From NCBI GenBank assembly GCA_013115135.1, contig JABANP010000186.1:1-64000 (forward strand): DNA of 64,000 bases, read 5' to 3'. Positions 34,785-45,675 of this stretch are shown one piece after another (position 1 is the first letter of the stretch; the number at the start of each line of letters is the position of its first letter). The notes beneath the pieces were generated by a model. That model was not told the origin of the DNA, did no database searches, and was given only the letters and a program-made list of their open reading frames with translations. Source of the stretch: Perkinsus olseni (lineage: Eukaryota > Perkinsozoa > Perkinsida > Perkinsidae). The position numbers and the translations under genes are program-made.

Positions 34785-37700
34785 AGTGCCTCACTCAGTC
34801 CGTGAGGAGACTACTAGAACACCCGTCCCTTATTACCGGCGTTCTAGTGGCCCTGCTGCTATTGTCGTTGATAACTGTCAAGGTGTGAGTGTTTGTGCGG
34901 AGATCTTTCGGAGACACGATCGAGGCTCAGGTCTCTGCTGTCCATCAACCAGTTGTCGCTTCCCTGACCACCATTGCAGCGCCGCCGCAGCTCGACATGA
35001 ATCGACCGGATTGGGTGAGCGCTTGAAGGGTCCAACTTGACGTCGGCTCGTTGCAAGTCCTCCCGCACGAGCCCCATTGCTCCCACATGGCTTTAGATTC
35101 CGCTGCAATAGTCAATTACCGCGGACTTCATGCAAGAGCTATGCAATTTTGATAGTACTTTGTCGATCTACGATGATAGTAGCGGCCAGTATTTATGAAG
35201 CGGGAGTGCTACCGGACTGAAAGTACCAGCAGGACTTGGCCGACGCCGTCATTGTAGTTGACGTTAACGATGATTATGATGCTCTGCCACTTATGCTGGC
35301 ATTGTAGAATTGTAACTCCTCATCGTACTAGACTTTTTTGCCGCCGGTTTTCCGGCGCCAACCCTCACATCCTGGCTGCTTATTGTTGCTGTTGTTGCTG
35401 CTGTTGCTGCTGCCTCTGGCACTACTGCCCTTGTGGCTGCACTCGCCACCACGCTCCTGGACCGAGACTGCAGGTTTTTGTGACCGAGATGGGACTTACT
35501 ACCATCTCGAAAGTGAACTACGCTTGGTGACTCAAGTTTTCTCCGAGTATTTGGGAGGAGTAGGTGTGTCATCATTACATTGAAGAAGTCTTGGGCCCTG
35601 CCTTTCTTGATAACATCCATCATCATCATCATCATCGATTATGCGGTCATTCGAGGTCTGAGCTCAGCAGGTGCATCTCTGCGAGTATGCCCCTCGCGGA
35701 GGCATCCCACTGTGGTCAAAGCAGCCACATGCCTGATTGTGCTGCACCACCGAAATTAACAGCGTAAGCGACTGCGGCAGAAGCAGAAGCAGAAGCAGCA
35801 TGAGTGAAGTCAGAATTCTTGTCGTTATAGAAAGATCCAGACTTATCCACCACCCCATTAAATTGAACCGGTTGAGTGTCAGCATCAAGAAGCTTCGATA
35901 CTGTACTATACTAGCCCATTGATTGCATTACTATCATCATCACTACTGTATCATTCCTCTACTCCGTCATGCATAACCTTTTCACTGGCCCATCTGCATA
36001 ACCATCTGCATAACCTTTTCACTGGACTTCTTTCTAGGCATTGCCAATGCCGCATTGGTATCGGACTCATTCTTGTAAGCCTTCCTAGGGGCTTTAACCG
36101 AGTCATTTATCCTACCGCCCAGTCGTCGTCATTATTATTCTCTTGCATAACGTTAGTCACCTCCTTAAGTTCAATATAGTCTCTCAGTGATTGACCGCCG
36201 CCACCAGGTGTGGCAGTTTTATCCGAGCTTAGGGTGGTAGCGTTTCGTTCATCCACATCTGCCCTCGCCTGTCTTCTTTTTTCATCCGATCGTTATATTG
36301 CTGCTCATTGAGATAATATATGCCACAGGAGACGTGGAATACTAATACAACAATGTTTCGGCATGTCGATCGTCTCATTTGTCTGCCTTCCAAACGCAGA
36401 TGCTTTTTATTTCTACAACTATCAGAGCTACGGCTCAACATCATTTACGCCTCCCTCTTCATCTTTTCTTCTTCTGTAAAATACCGGGGTCAATTATTTG
36501 ACCCTCCACCTGTATGATCGTCCTTTTTTCTGCCTATGACTTATTATCAGAAATGTCGTCGTTGTTGTCATCATAATGCTTTGAAACATTGGCGGGATCT
36601 TCCTTCGTACGGGACTACCATTTGAGGCGTATGCTCGTCATTTTTCGGCTTCTACCCAACGAGTTACAGGCCGCGTTATTACGATCACCATCATCACCAC
36701 TCATTCGAAGTCCGCTATATGTTATCAAGCAGCAGCAGCCACAATCATCATCATCATCATCATCATCAGCAACAGCGAACATGTTGTTGCTGTTGTTGCT
36801 ACCACCACTACTGGTTGTAGTGATACTATTATTATCATTATCACTTCTTATCAGAGTATTGCATAACGGTGTCGCTGGCCCGTTTTCATCCATTACACAT
36901 GAGTAGTAGTAGGAGCAGTACCTTGAGATCTCTGCTAGTTGCCTAAGATAATGACCACAACCTGCCTGGAGCAAGATGTGGACATTGCTTCGAAGAGTTG
37001 TTGTTGTTGTTGTTGGAGTGGTAGTAATAGCTGCTCATTCATTTATCTGTTTCACGATCATCACCTTCTTGAGTTCTTACCTCACTACGTTTGCAATCGT
37101 ATGCCTTAGATTTCCAATTTAAGATTTCCCTCCATGCTCCAGCCTAAGGCACAGACTTACTGGTCGAGCATATCCGGTCGTTCTCAACAAGCTTCACCTT
37201 GTCAACCAAACGACGTCACCGTCTTGCTTTTGTCTTTCAGCCGCTTCGACGCTCATGGGGGTCGAGTCAACCGCGAGCTCACAACAGCCTGCTTGCAAAG
37301 CGGCGTGTCGAGCCGAGCGGCAGCCGAGGATACTAGAAGAGTGAATCCTCGCTGAGCAGAATTAGACGGCTGGCGAGTGTTGTCCATGATGGGTTTGACA
37401 TAACCTCGCGTCAGTGCTTTATCGTTAGATGGATCGTTGCCTTAATCTCTTCATCTGCTCTGCCATGTTGCTTCCTTGTCTACTCCCCATCATCACCCAT
37501 CCTCTTTAGGCGTTTCGTTTCCCTTATGCCCAGATTGAATTGAGATCTGCTATCTCTCATTTTTCACTGAGTACGTTCGCCGGTGGCCGGCTGGTATGTG
37601 CGTGACCATGAAGCGCAATTTCGAGGTCAGCTCGTTGGGCCAGTTTACTTGGCGATGACGCTCGGCGCACAAGGGGAGTGCCTTGCCCCGATTTGTGATG

Positions 37701-38083
37701 AGCTCTGATCAGCTTGGGGGCCCACTAGCAAGTGGGCGTTGGTTTTCTAAAACCATTTCCGTCGTTAAATCCCATTGTGTTGACTCGAGAGCCCCCGGGG
37801 CGTGCAGCGGCCTTACGTAGCCTTTCTACTCCATTTATGGGCGATCAGCTCTCGCAGAAAGGGGTTGCTGATGGCAGCAACAGTCAACAGATATGTTCCC
37901 CGCCAATGGTGAGTCGGCCTGTGCCCCAGCCGGGATTCGAACCCGCGTGCTCTTTTAGGATGGCTTCCTGCGGGCTTTATCAAACCTTCTAGAGCATATT
38001 GTCTTAGTAGCTACATTAGAGGGAGTTGATTGTAAGTTGAGCCTTCCTCTTCCACCACCAGCAGCAGCAGTAGCAGCAGGCAG
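34785..38083. other. Long gene-poor spacer with triplet microsatellites
   Basis: No gene is supported over 3.3 kb. Simple repeats include TTG/CTG triplets at about 35386-35418, ATC triplets at 35616-35637 and 36744-36771, and TTG triplets at 36998-37016. A 26-bp direct duplication (CTGCATAACC...) is at about 35992-36030. Open frames of poly-Met, poly-Ser or poly-Cys come from these triplets. The spacer separates cyclins 1 and 2. Confidence 0.5.
37915..37985 (-). repeat. tRNA-like SINE fragment
   Basis: On the minus strand, GCGGGTTCGAATCCCGGCTG continues as GGGCA. The B box GGTTCGAATCC is perfect, and the flank CCCGGCTGGGGCA is shared with the element at 11712-11790. The 5' half (AAAGCCCGCAGGAAGCCATC) does not give a D-arm, so it is not called as a tRNA gene. 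Confidence 0.5.
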
Positions 38084-38726
38084 TTGTGCTCAGGCCCGGG
38101 GACACGTACCAGGTTCCACGGTGTAAGCCCTCCTTCCATTTCGATCTATCACTACCTCAGACGAGTGGAATCACACTTCAGAGTAGGTTTTGGTCGCTGT
38201 TGTAGCATCCACGCTCATCTTTACTATACTTCAGTGCTCTTCGGAATGCTTTGTCATTGCCCTCATCTATATTGATCGGCTACTGAAGACTCAAGGCCCC
38301 AACTTTGTTGTTACTATGTGCGCCATTCACCGGTAAACAGTCTGTACCAAACAGTCCTGTTCTTACCTCATCACGTCAGAGTCATCCTCACATCGGTCGT
38401 ACTGGCGGCGAAGTTCTTCGACGATCGTTACTACAGCAACAGATTCTACGCTGCTGTTGGTGGCGTACGGACGAAGGAGCTGAACGCATTGGAGGCGGAC
38501 TTTCTTCGGCTTATCAGTACACAAGATGGACGGCGGTCTTCCTGTGTCGAGTGTTGCTGTCTCAGACTGGAATCTTCATACATTCCCAGAGGAGTATGAA
38601 GCTTACAGGATGAGCGTTTGGACGTCGGCACCATCGGAGCTCACGCCGCCACTCACGCCGCCGCCGCTGTCTACTCCACAAGAGTTGATCATCAACCTTA
38701 TTGGGGTAACGTACGGCTGCTGCTGA
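38084..38726 (+). CDS. PHO80-like (P/U-type) cyclin 2
   Basis: Exons: [20 protein letters not shown] with SHFR; a ~54-nt intron ending TTCAG near 38240; [20 protein letters not shown]; an intron from about 38332 to 38370; [20 protein letters not shown] with [20 protein letters not shown]; an intron of about 50 nt near 38516-38566; and [20 protein letters not shown] to the stop at 38726. Intron positions and motifs match cyclins 1 and 3, showing descent by duplication. The N-terminal exon was not found: the frame opens near 38084 but has no convincing ATG. So the gene is either 5'-incomplete as read or shortened relative to its paralogues. A SINE-like element lies just upstream. Confidence 0.75.
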
Positions 38727-40410
38727 CCACCGAAACTATGAGCGTTCTCAATGGCGGAGCGACCGCCAGCAGACGGCGGACTCAGTCTAGCATTGTCTTT
38801 CGCTTCCGCGGGAATGGTCGCTATCTTGTCTTAAATTGTTCTGTGTCGTCATCGTCGTCGTGACTACGGTCGCTGTGTGTCCATACTGTAACGTATAACA
38901 TGATAAGAAAAGTCACTGTCTTTGTGCCCACTCCCATCTTCGAGTTAAGATGCGCCAATTACGAATACAGCAGCCGCCGCAGCCACGCCCACACAGACCG
39001 GCTCCACATCTCACCACTCTCAGCCGATCCACAGCGGTCTGCCATCAGAGACATTTCTGTAGGCTCTCGGCTGCATTAGTGGCATCTTCTTCAATCGTTC
39101 TGGTCACGAGCTCACTCTCGCCACTTCTAGAGGGGGATGGGCCGAGCCAGGTGATGCCGTTGTAAATCGTAGCAAACCGGTGGGCCAAGGAACATTCCCT
39201 CCCATACTCGTCAGCCTCACACTTGACGATGCTGCAGCTTCGCTGTGACAACGATGGCTTTGTTACCATCATGCTTCGGCTCACGACACTGGGCCACAGT
39301 CATGCTGCACTATTTCGCTTCTGATGAAGCCACTAATGCGATTTGAAGGAGCGTAGTTTTTCTGAATGTTTCCAGTACTGTGTCTTTTCACAACGATGCC
39401 CAGATCTCCCATGAAGTGAACGAAATTTGGTATTATTTACCACTCTTGTTCAGGCCCGAGCATCATCCGTAGCTACTATAAGTAGCATCAATACCGTTAC
39501 CGAATCGTCGTCATCATCATCAGAGGACACGAGGGATACCGATCCGTATGTTGGCTGTGACTTCCGCACAACTCCATCCACGAGTGTGATGATTACTCTG
39601 TGAGCGCATTCGCTCTTTTCCCTGCTCGGGGTGAACCTGATGCCGTTACCCTTATGGAGTATCATCAAGGCTATACCGCAGACTGCTTATCTGCTACCCG
39701 AAAAAGCAGTTCATCTCAACTTCACCAACTTTGCGGCCTCCCTAGGTTCGTCTAGGCCTTTCTCAACTCCGTCATGTCAAGTACCCTCGGCTGCTGCTGC
39801 TGCTGCTGCTCCCTCGATTACTATCGATCCAACTATTACTATTATCATCGTTATCGACAAAGTCCATTGGTCTCACTAGTGATGTGCTACTACAACCACG
39901 ACTTCCAGTAACCCCCTTATCTTTCTGTTATTATCGTACCTGTCACCTTTCGGGCTTCATGGTTCATGGCTGGCTTCATCGTATCAGTGCTAAGAGGCTT
40001 CTGCCGTATCTCCTTCAGAAGAGATCGAAGCGAAGAAGACTGCATTCTCGAGTGACCAGACCTTTGTATTTTCCTCATTCCATCGGGTTCGACCCCTCCT
40101 GACCATGCGTTACGATCATGGTCTGTACAGTTAACCTTTTCCGTTGTATCTCATGTGTTATCAAGGAGCAATGTTAGAGCTAGAAGTGTCAGAATATCTG
40201 TATCCAGTTAAGATTAGTAACACGAATACTCGATCGTTGTTCGATCGTTGTCCGATCATGCGTAGGAAGGCCTGTCCTTAGACTATGTACTACCATAACC
40301 AGATGACTACGGAACATATTGCCTTTCCACAATAGCTAACCGTGTCTTTAGTCACGAGGGAAGCCTTTGGGGACTGTTTGAGTAGGATGTTGTTTGTTTT
40401 TGCGTAGAAA
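38727..40410. other. Spacer between cyclins 2 and 3
   Basis: No gene is supported. It holds triplet tracts (CTG at about 39791-39812, ATC at 39508-39521) and a small cluster of CGATCGTT words near 40230. Open frames are short and without domain. Confidence 0.45.
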
Positions 40411-41922
40411 ATGCTGTCCGTGGCCGCCACATCATCTCTGCCTACGTCATGCTCCACTTGCACTACTCCTATAGCAGCACCTCCCTCGTCACCGAGTCTA
40501 TCGCCGTCCAGGCCCCGACCGACGGTCTCGATAATCAGGGATGACTCTTCGCCCGAGGACCCCAACCGTCAAATGCAGCAGTTCTTGCGGCGCGTTTGTA
40601 GATGCAACAGTAGCGATGCAGCAATCTACCTCGCGACGCTGAGGAAAGACCAAACAGCCTCCAAGGTCCTGTCGAGGCCCCGGAATTTTTCTGACCTGGC
40701 CGATTTTCCCGCCAAGCCATCCTGGAGCTCCCCGCCAAAAGACATAGACAGGGCTAATAAGGACACTCCCACTACGTCTACGGATACGGAAAGTGCTTTG
40801 GCAGCCCTCAGTACCACAGCGGACGTCAGCGACAGTACTCTAACCAGCGGCGTCCCGCAGAGCGAGAGCCAGGCAAGCTTGGTTGCTATGGTCACGAGTG
40901 ATGAGCAGCATGACGAACACTTGTGTTGTGATGCAAGTGTATCCACACCTCTCGACGGCGAAGAGAAGTTCTTGCAGGAGTTTGTCTTTGGCAGCTCGGC
41001 GTTTCAGGTGGGCTCTAAGGTGGTGACGCCGCCGCTCCAAAGGTGTGTGGTTTTCAGGTCGATTTTGTTGGTACTATGACCAAGTCACTGCTCGATAGGA
41101 TATCTCCCAACGAAATGGTCTCCTTTCCCGGTAGCTGGGAGGACTCCTAGAATACTCAATGCGGCTTCCACAACACGCTGATGCTGTCATCTGGAATTAA
41201 TAAAAAATTCGTCAGCAACTTTCCTCGGCAGATCTACCGCCACAGCTCCGGGGAGTCACCCGATTTTATTCTCTCCGAGCACCAAGCATCTCGGTCCATG
41301 CATATCTTAAACGCTTCGAGAAGCACTTCATGGTGGGTACATCTCTTGCTTCGCTCCGCCCTTGTTTTTACGCTCTTTTCAGTGCTCCCGCGAGTGTTAT
41401 CTGATTGCTCTCATCTACCTCGACCGTTTGTCAGAGAGTTGCGACTGTCAATTCCGAATCACGAGGAGGAGCATCCACAAGTGAGTCGCCAGTCACGGCG
41501 AAGACAGTCAGCGTTCATTCCCTCAGATTTTTCCTCACTGCACTTGTGATAGCAGTGAAGTACTTCGACGATCTGTACTATGACAACAAGTACTACGCCC
41601 ATGTTGGTGGTGTAAGGGTGGCCGAGCTTGATTGTATGGAGGCAACTTTTTTGCAACTTATAGGTAGGCGGAGCGGAGCTCCTGGAGTGACCTATTATTT
41701 CCCTTAATGAGATGTTCGCTTCGACGGCACAGCATTGGGCCAACCACCCACTGTGGCACGAATATCTTTTTCCCGTGTTGTCTCTGAATGATACCTTAAC
41801 TGCTCCTTCTTTCAGAATGGCATCTGTTCGTCTCGCCTGAGGAATTCGCCCAGTGTGCCAAGAGATTCCTCATCATGGGCAGCAGTACTCCAAGCCCCAC
41901 TGAAGGACCTGTCGAGATCTGA
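40411..41922 (+). CDS. PHO80-like (P/U-type) cyclin 3
   Basis: The long first exon (MLSVAATSSLPTSCSTCTTP to GSSAFQ) is Ser/Thr/Pro-rich and disordered. A ~45-nt intron (about 41008-41053) joins it to VDFVGTMTKSLLDRISPNEM. A further intron leads to VTRFYSLRAPSISVHAYLKR with FEKHFM. The 50-nt intron 41333-41382 carries the CTTCGCTCCGC motif. CSRECYLIALIYLDRLSESC follows, then an intron ending CCCTCAG, FFLTALVIAVKYFDDLYYDN with KYYAHVGGVRVAELDCMEAT, a longer intron (about 150 nt), and EWHLFVSPEEFAQCAKRFLI to the stop TGA at 41920-41922. The cyclin box is complete. The ~200-residue extension at the N-terminus is much longer than in cyclin 1 and may carry regulatory phosphosites (several SP/TP). 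Confidence 0.8.
41349..41359 (+). repeat. Intron motif family 1 copy in cyclin 3
   Basis: CTTCGCTCCGC sits 16 nt after the GT of a 50-nt intron (41333-41382) that ends CTTTTCAG. Removing the intron joins HFM to CSRECYLIALIY in frame, so the intron call is secure. The same intron position in cyclins 1 and 2 lacks the motif, which implies that the motif was gained or lost after the cyclins diverged. Confidence 0.75.
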
Positions 41923-42421
41923 TCTATCATCGTCCAACAAGGCAATGCACTGCGCAGGTGGCCTCCTCGAGTGTCACCCGAACAGGCTGCCACTGCCAAA
42001 GCTCATCCAGAGCAGTTTTTCCCCACTCTTGTCTGTCGTCTGATCGTCTCTGAAGTGACCTATCCCTCTCGGCCCCTCCTGCTGACCTCCGCTTTCTAAA
42101 GTGTATCGGTTGTCCGTTGCTGCAACCACTGTCGCCTGTGATGCTTGTCGTGGTATACGCCATGAAGGGTATATCGATCGGACTACGCCACTCGGGCTCC
42201 TGCACCATTGCAGTGTACATAGGCGCGGCAGTGGCCCTGCCCTGTTGTGAAGCCGTTAACGACACTTCTATTACTACTACTTGACTTTAAGAACAGGATC
42301 TACGCTGAGATTTTTTTCACGAGGGGCTGCTGCTCTTCGAAGGGGCCTTTAACTCATCGATGTTGTTGTGTTGCGAGTCACGGCTCGAATTCCAAGCCGG
42401 CAAGGTCGATCACCGCCACTA

Positions 42422-43989
42422 ATGTCTCGTTCGGCGCCGTACCGTAGACTGCCGTCGCCCGCATTCAAGGAAGCTCTAGAGCAAGCACAGACAGTTCGAT
42501 TTGGCGTCGTCCAGACGATCGGCCCGGCGTGCCTTGTGGGGCAGCAGGGGAGTGAACCACCACTTGTAGGCGATCTGCCTCAGGTGGTACGAAATCTCGA
42601 CGAGTCCACGGGGCCGTCAGCGAAGTTCCGAGTTAAGATAAGTAACACACACGCCTGCTCCTGCAGTGGCCAGGGGAGGAAGGGTGACCGAACGAACGAG
42701 GAGTACTGCCCACACGTCCTGTGAGTCGTCAAGGCAGTGCTCCCTGAAAACACGACGGTTGCAGGTTCGTCCTGCATAAAGTGCTACGCCTCAGCGCCGA
42801 GGACCCGTTGTTGTGGCAGCTTGCACTGTGCGACAGGGAAGTCGAGGATATCCTCTCCGTCCGAAGTGCTCCTTCTGCCAGTTCGTCAAACAGTAAGGAC
42901 CGTCACAGGCTCGTTGCATCCTCGATCACTCAGGCAAGGCCATCAGCGCCCCCACCTCTGTGGGAGATGGCTCAGTGAAGCGAAGAGAGATCGAGCCCAC
43001 AACGGACCTCTGCCCCATCTGTCATGACCTGCTTGGTAGGTCTCTGCCCTCCCCGGGTGTTGATACTCTTCCAGTCTTCAGGACCGGACGATGATTTTCT
43101 CACTTACTGCCGCTACTCCTGCGGTGGAAACATCCACGTAGTCTCCTGTGCGTTTCGTCGTCAACTGGGTTCAGTGGTAGGTGGACTGCATGAAGGCATG
43201 GGCCGACCACAACACCAATACTGCAACACAGGAGGTATCCTGTCCGCTGTGTCGAGTAGGGTGGCCTCCTGGGACTAGGACGGAGCTCCAAAGTGGGTCT
43301 GTTTGCCGGCTGACCACGTCGAGGGCGCCTTCAGGGAAAATGGATCGGTTGCGCGCTACCAAGCTCGCAGCCTTCTCCCTCGAACGTGCTGTTGGAAATG
43401 CAGGACAGCTCCCATTCGCGGCAAGTGGTGACCGTCCGGCTTCGATTGTTTCTCTGATCAGTTACTCAGATACTTTCAGTGTCTACTGTGCTATCGGAAA
43501 GGGGAGTTCTGTCAACACTGTTATCAATGCCATGCCCGAGACACCGGACACCCGTTCGTCGTGCTCAAGAATCCGAGAAAATTCGCTCCTCTTCCTGTGA
43601 ACCCTGATGGGTGTGCGTGGGCTCAGGATTCCGGACAGACGACTGCCGTCCAATCGACAGGCGCCCCGTCCACCTTCCGCGCTCTCGTCGCGAACATCAT
43701 CGATACCTTCATCGAATCAAATGACGAGCGCCTCTCTCTTTGCAAGTGGCCTTGCGGGCATTCCTTCAATGCTTCCAGGACCGACATACGTGAGTGGTTG
43801 GTGCGATTCCGCCCAGCCGAGCACTCTTCTATAGGATGGAGTATTCCATGTCCGGTTTGTGGAGAGGTTGGGTTGCCTGGCTTGGCTAAGCTCTTCGAGT
43901 ATTACGGCAAATCCGCCTCCCTCGATGAGCAGAGAGAGACCGATAAAGTTGAAATGTCTATTGGCCCTGCAGTGAGCTCAGGCGTGTGA
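42422..43989 (+). CDS. ZSWIM2-like RING/ZZ/SWIM E3 ubiquitin ligase
   Basis: Domain order is the same as animal ZSWIM2. A SWIM zinc finger (ISNTHACSCSGQGRKGDRTN then EEYCPHVL) is near residue 80. The conserved stretch LHKVLRLSAEDPLLWQLALC with DREVEDIL follows an intron starting at 42720. RING 1 has CPICHDLLG, then YCRYSCGGNIHV, CMKAWADHNTN and CPLCRVGW, split by introns near 43035-43080 and 43145-43180. A ZZ-type finger follows (FQCLLCYRKGEFCQHCYQCH then DTGHPFVV), and RING 2 (LCKWPCGHSFNASRTDIREW, then IPCPVCGEVGLPG). The start MSRSAPYRRLPSPAFKEALE is at 42422; the stop is at 43989. The protein would transfer ubiquitin with an E2. Targets are unknown. In animals the gene is mainly expressed in testis, so a link to flagella or gametes is possible but speculative. 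Confidence 0.82.
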
Positions 43990-45675
43990 ATCTCACCATT
44001 GTCATGGCCGATGACAGGTCGCGAGGCTTCCAGGGGTCTGCAGGTCTTTGAAGCCCCGGCGTCGCAGCAGCCTACGGTCGAGGACAGTCGGGGCCCGTGA
44101 CGGTGAGGGACGAAGTGTTGCAGTTGTCATTGCTCATGCGTCAGCTTCGCCACCGCCCGAGACTCTGTCCATCAATGGGGCTGGTATGCATGTCAAGAAA
44201 CTCTGATGTGCGATAATCACTCATTCGCATCGGATGCGTTGGGTTAGTCAGTATGTGTCACTTGCCAACTTCCATTGACAACGGCGGCAGCAAAGTAGTC
44301 TCTTCGCCTTAAACACAGCGTACGAGGACTTCTTGCGGATAGAGATATCATCCGACTCAACCGATCAATCGTCAACTGGAAATACCATTTTTGTTTAGTT
44401 GCAGCGGCGTACACATACCAGAGCACTACATCAACCCCAGTTACGTGGACCCAGCCCCTTCTGGGTCCATTCGGTGGCTGCAAGCGCCTCGTACACCAAT
44501 GATTCGCGACAAACCAGGGTCTGACTAGCAGACGCCGAAGCTTTCATCGTCGACGAGCTGTGGCTTAGGCCCCTCTCACCCCCCATCTTCAACATCAGGG
44601 CAAGTGCATCCACCGCCTTTGAAGAGGCGTCTCGCTTCAAGTTATTCACGAGAAGGTGGCCCACCGTAGGTGGGACATGCTTCACAAATGGCCAGTGGGC
44701 AGGCCATACCACTCCATTCCCGATTGCCTTCTGATTGTACTACGCAGGACTGTAACCACCATATGTAAATAAGCCGGGTGTGTAGCGAGCGCCTGTAACC
44801 CATGCGGGGGCAAGATCTGAGTGAATGGCGTGTCGTGCCGAGAGTCGGTCGGAGATCAGCAGCCCATCCCAAGGGGCCACTAAGTTCGGGTGGGTAGGCG
44901 GAAGTCATCACATCCGAACATCCGAAGTCGCGGGCACTGGCTAAGGCTGGGAACAGAGCAGGCAATACCGCGCGGTGGAACCGGTGAGGGTGGATAACGG
45001 CTGAGAGATCGACACTCTAGGCAATAACAACGAGATGCCAAACACAAAAATCGTTTTGTCGTTTTGGTGCCCGAGAGGGGTCGGTGAGGTTACTTTCGGT
45101 TACTCATCGAATATGATGCTGCTCCCGTCAAACTATCTTAAACATCGAGGGGCCGGCTGCTATAACGTCCGAATGGGGAAAATTCTGGTGGGTACTCATC
45201 ATCGTTATCGTATCCACTGCTTTGAAGTGGCGCGGCTCCAATTTCCAGAGCTCTTGTTGGCTCTCAGGAGAATCAGATTCCGAAGACCTGATTAGTGGAG
45301 GAGCGCTGCTGCGTACAGCACAGTCTTTGGCCGGGACGACAGGAAAGATATATCACTTTGGACGGAAGATACCGCAATGTTGACACGCAAGATTGAAGGG
45401 TATCTACTAGGTGTGCCATCATTACGCTACACCACCATTGTGCATTGAATATTGTAAAAAACACTCTGCGGACGCATCTACGTCGTAGACTACGAGTGCC
45501 GACTCGGCTCAAGACGATCGCTCGGATGCTCTCTTCGACCTGCAGTTCACTGTGTGACATCGTTGTGTCGACGATACTCCCAAACTACATAAACACAACA
45601 GCATTAGAGATAATGATAGTGTAACCTTATTCTTACTGAATGAGATGATGAAATGATAAACAATACCAGTAAGAA
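43990..45675. other. Intergenic region, no gene supported
   Basis: Open frames of up to 107 residues occur on both strands, but none shows a domain. A small stretch with retroelement-like character (44642-44965, minus strand) was considered and not accepted. The last 100 bp are AT-rich and form the 3' flank of alveolin 1. Confidence 0.4.

Noticed and set aside
35291..36974. Open frames rich in Met, Asp, Ser or Cys runs
   Set aside because: They are translations of ATC, TTG and CTG triplet microsatellites.
37915..37985. A tRNA gene
   Set aside because: The B box is good, but the D-arm, anticodon arm and acceptor pairing cannot be formed.
44244..44965. Retroelement remnant on the minus strand
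   Set aside because: No reverse transcriptase, integrase or zinc-knuckle motif can be read in any frame.
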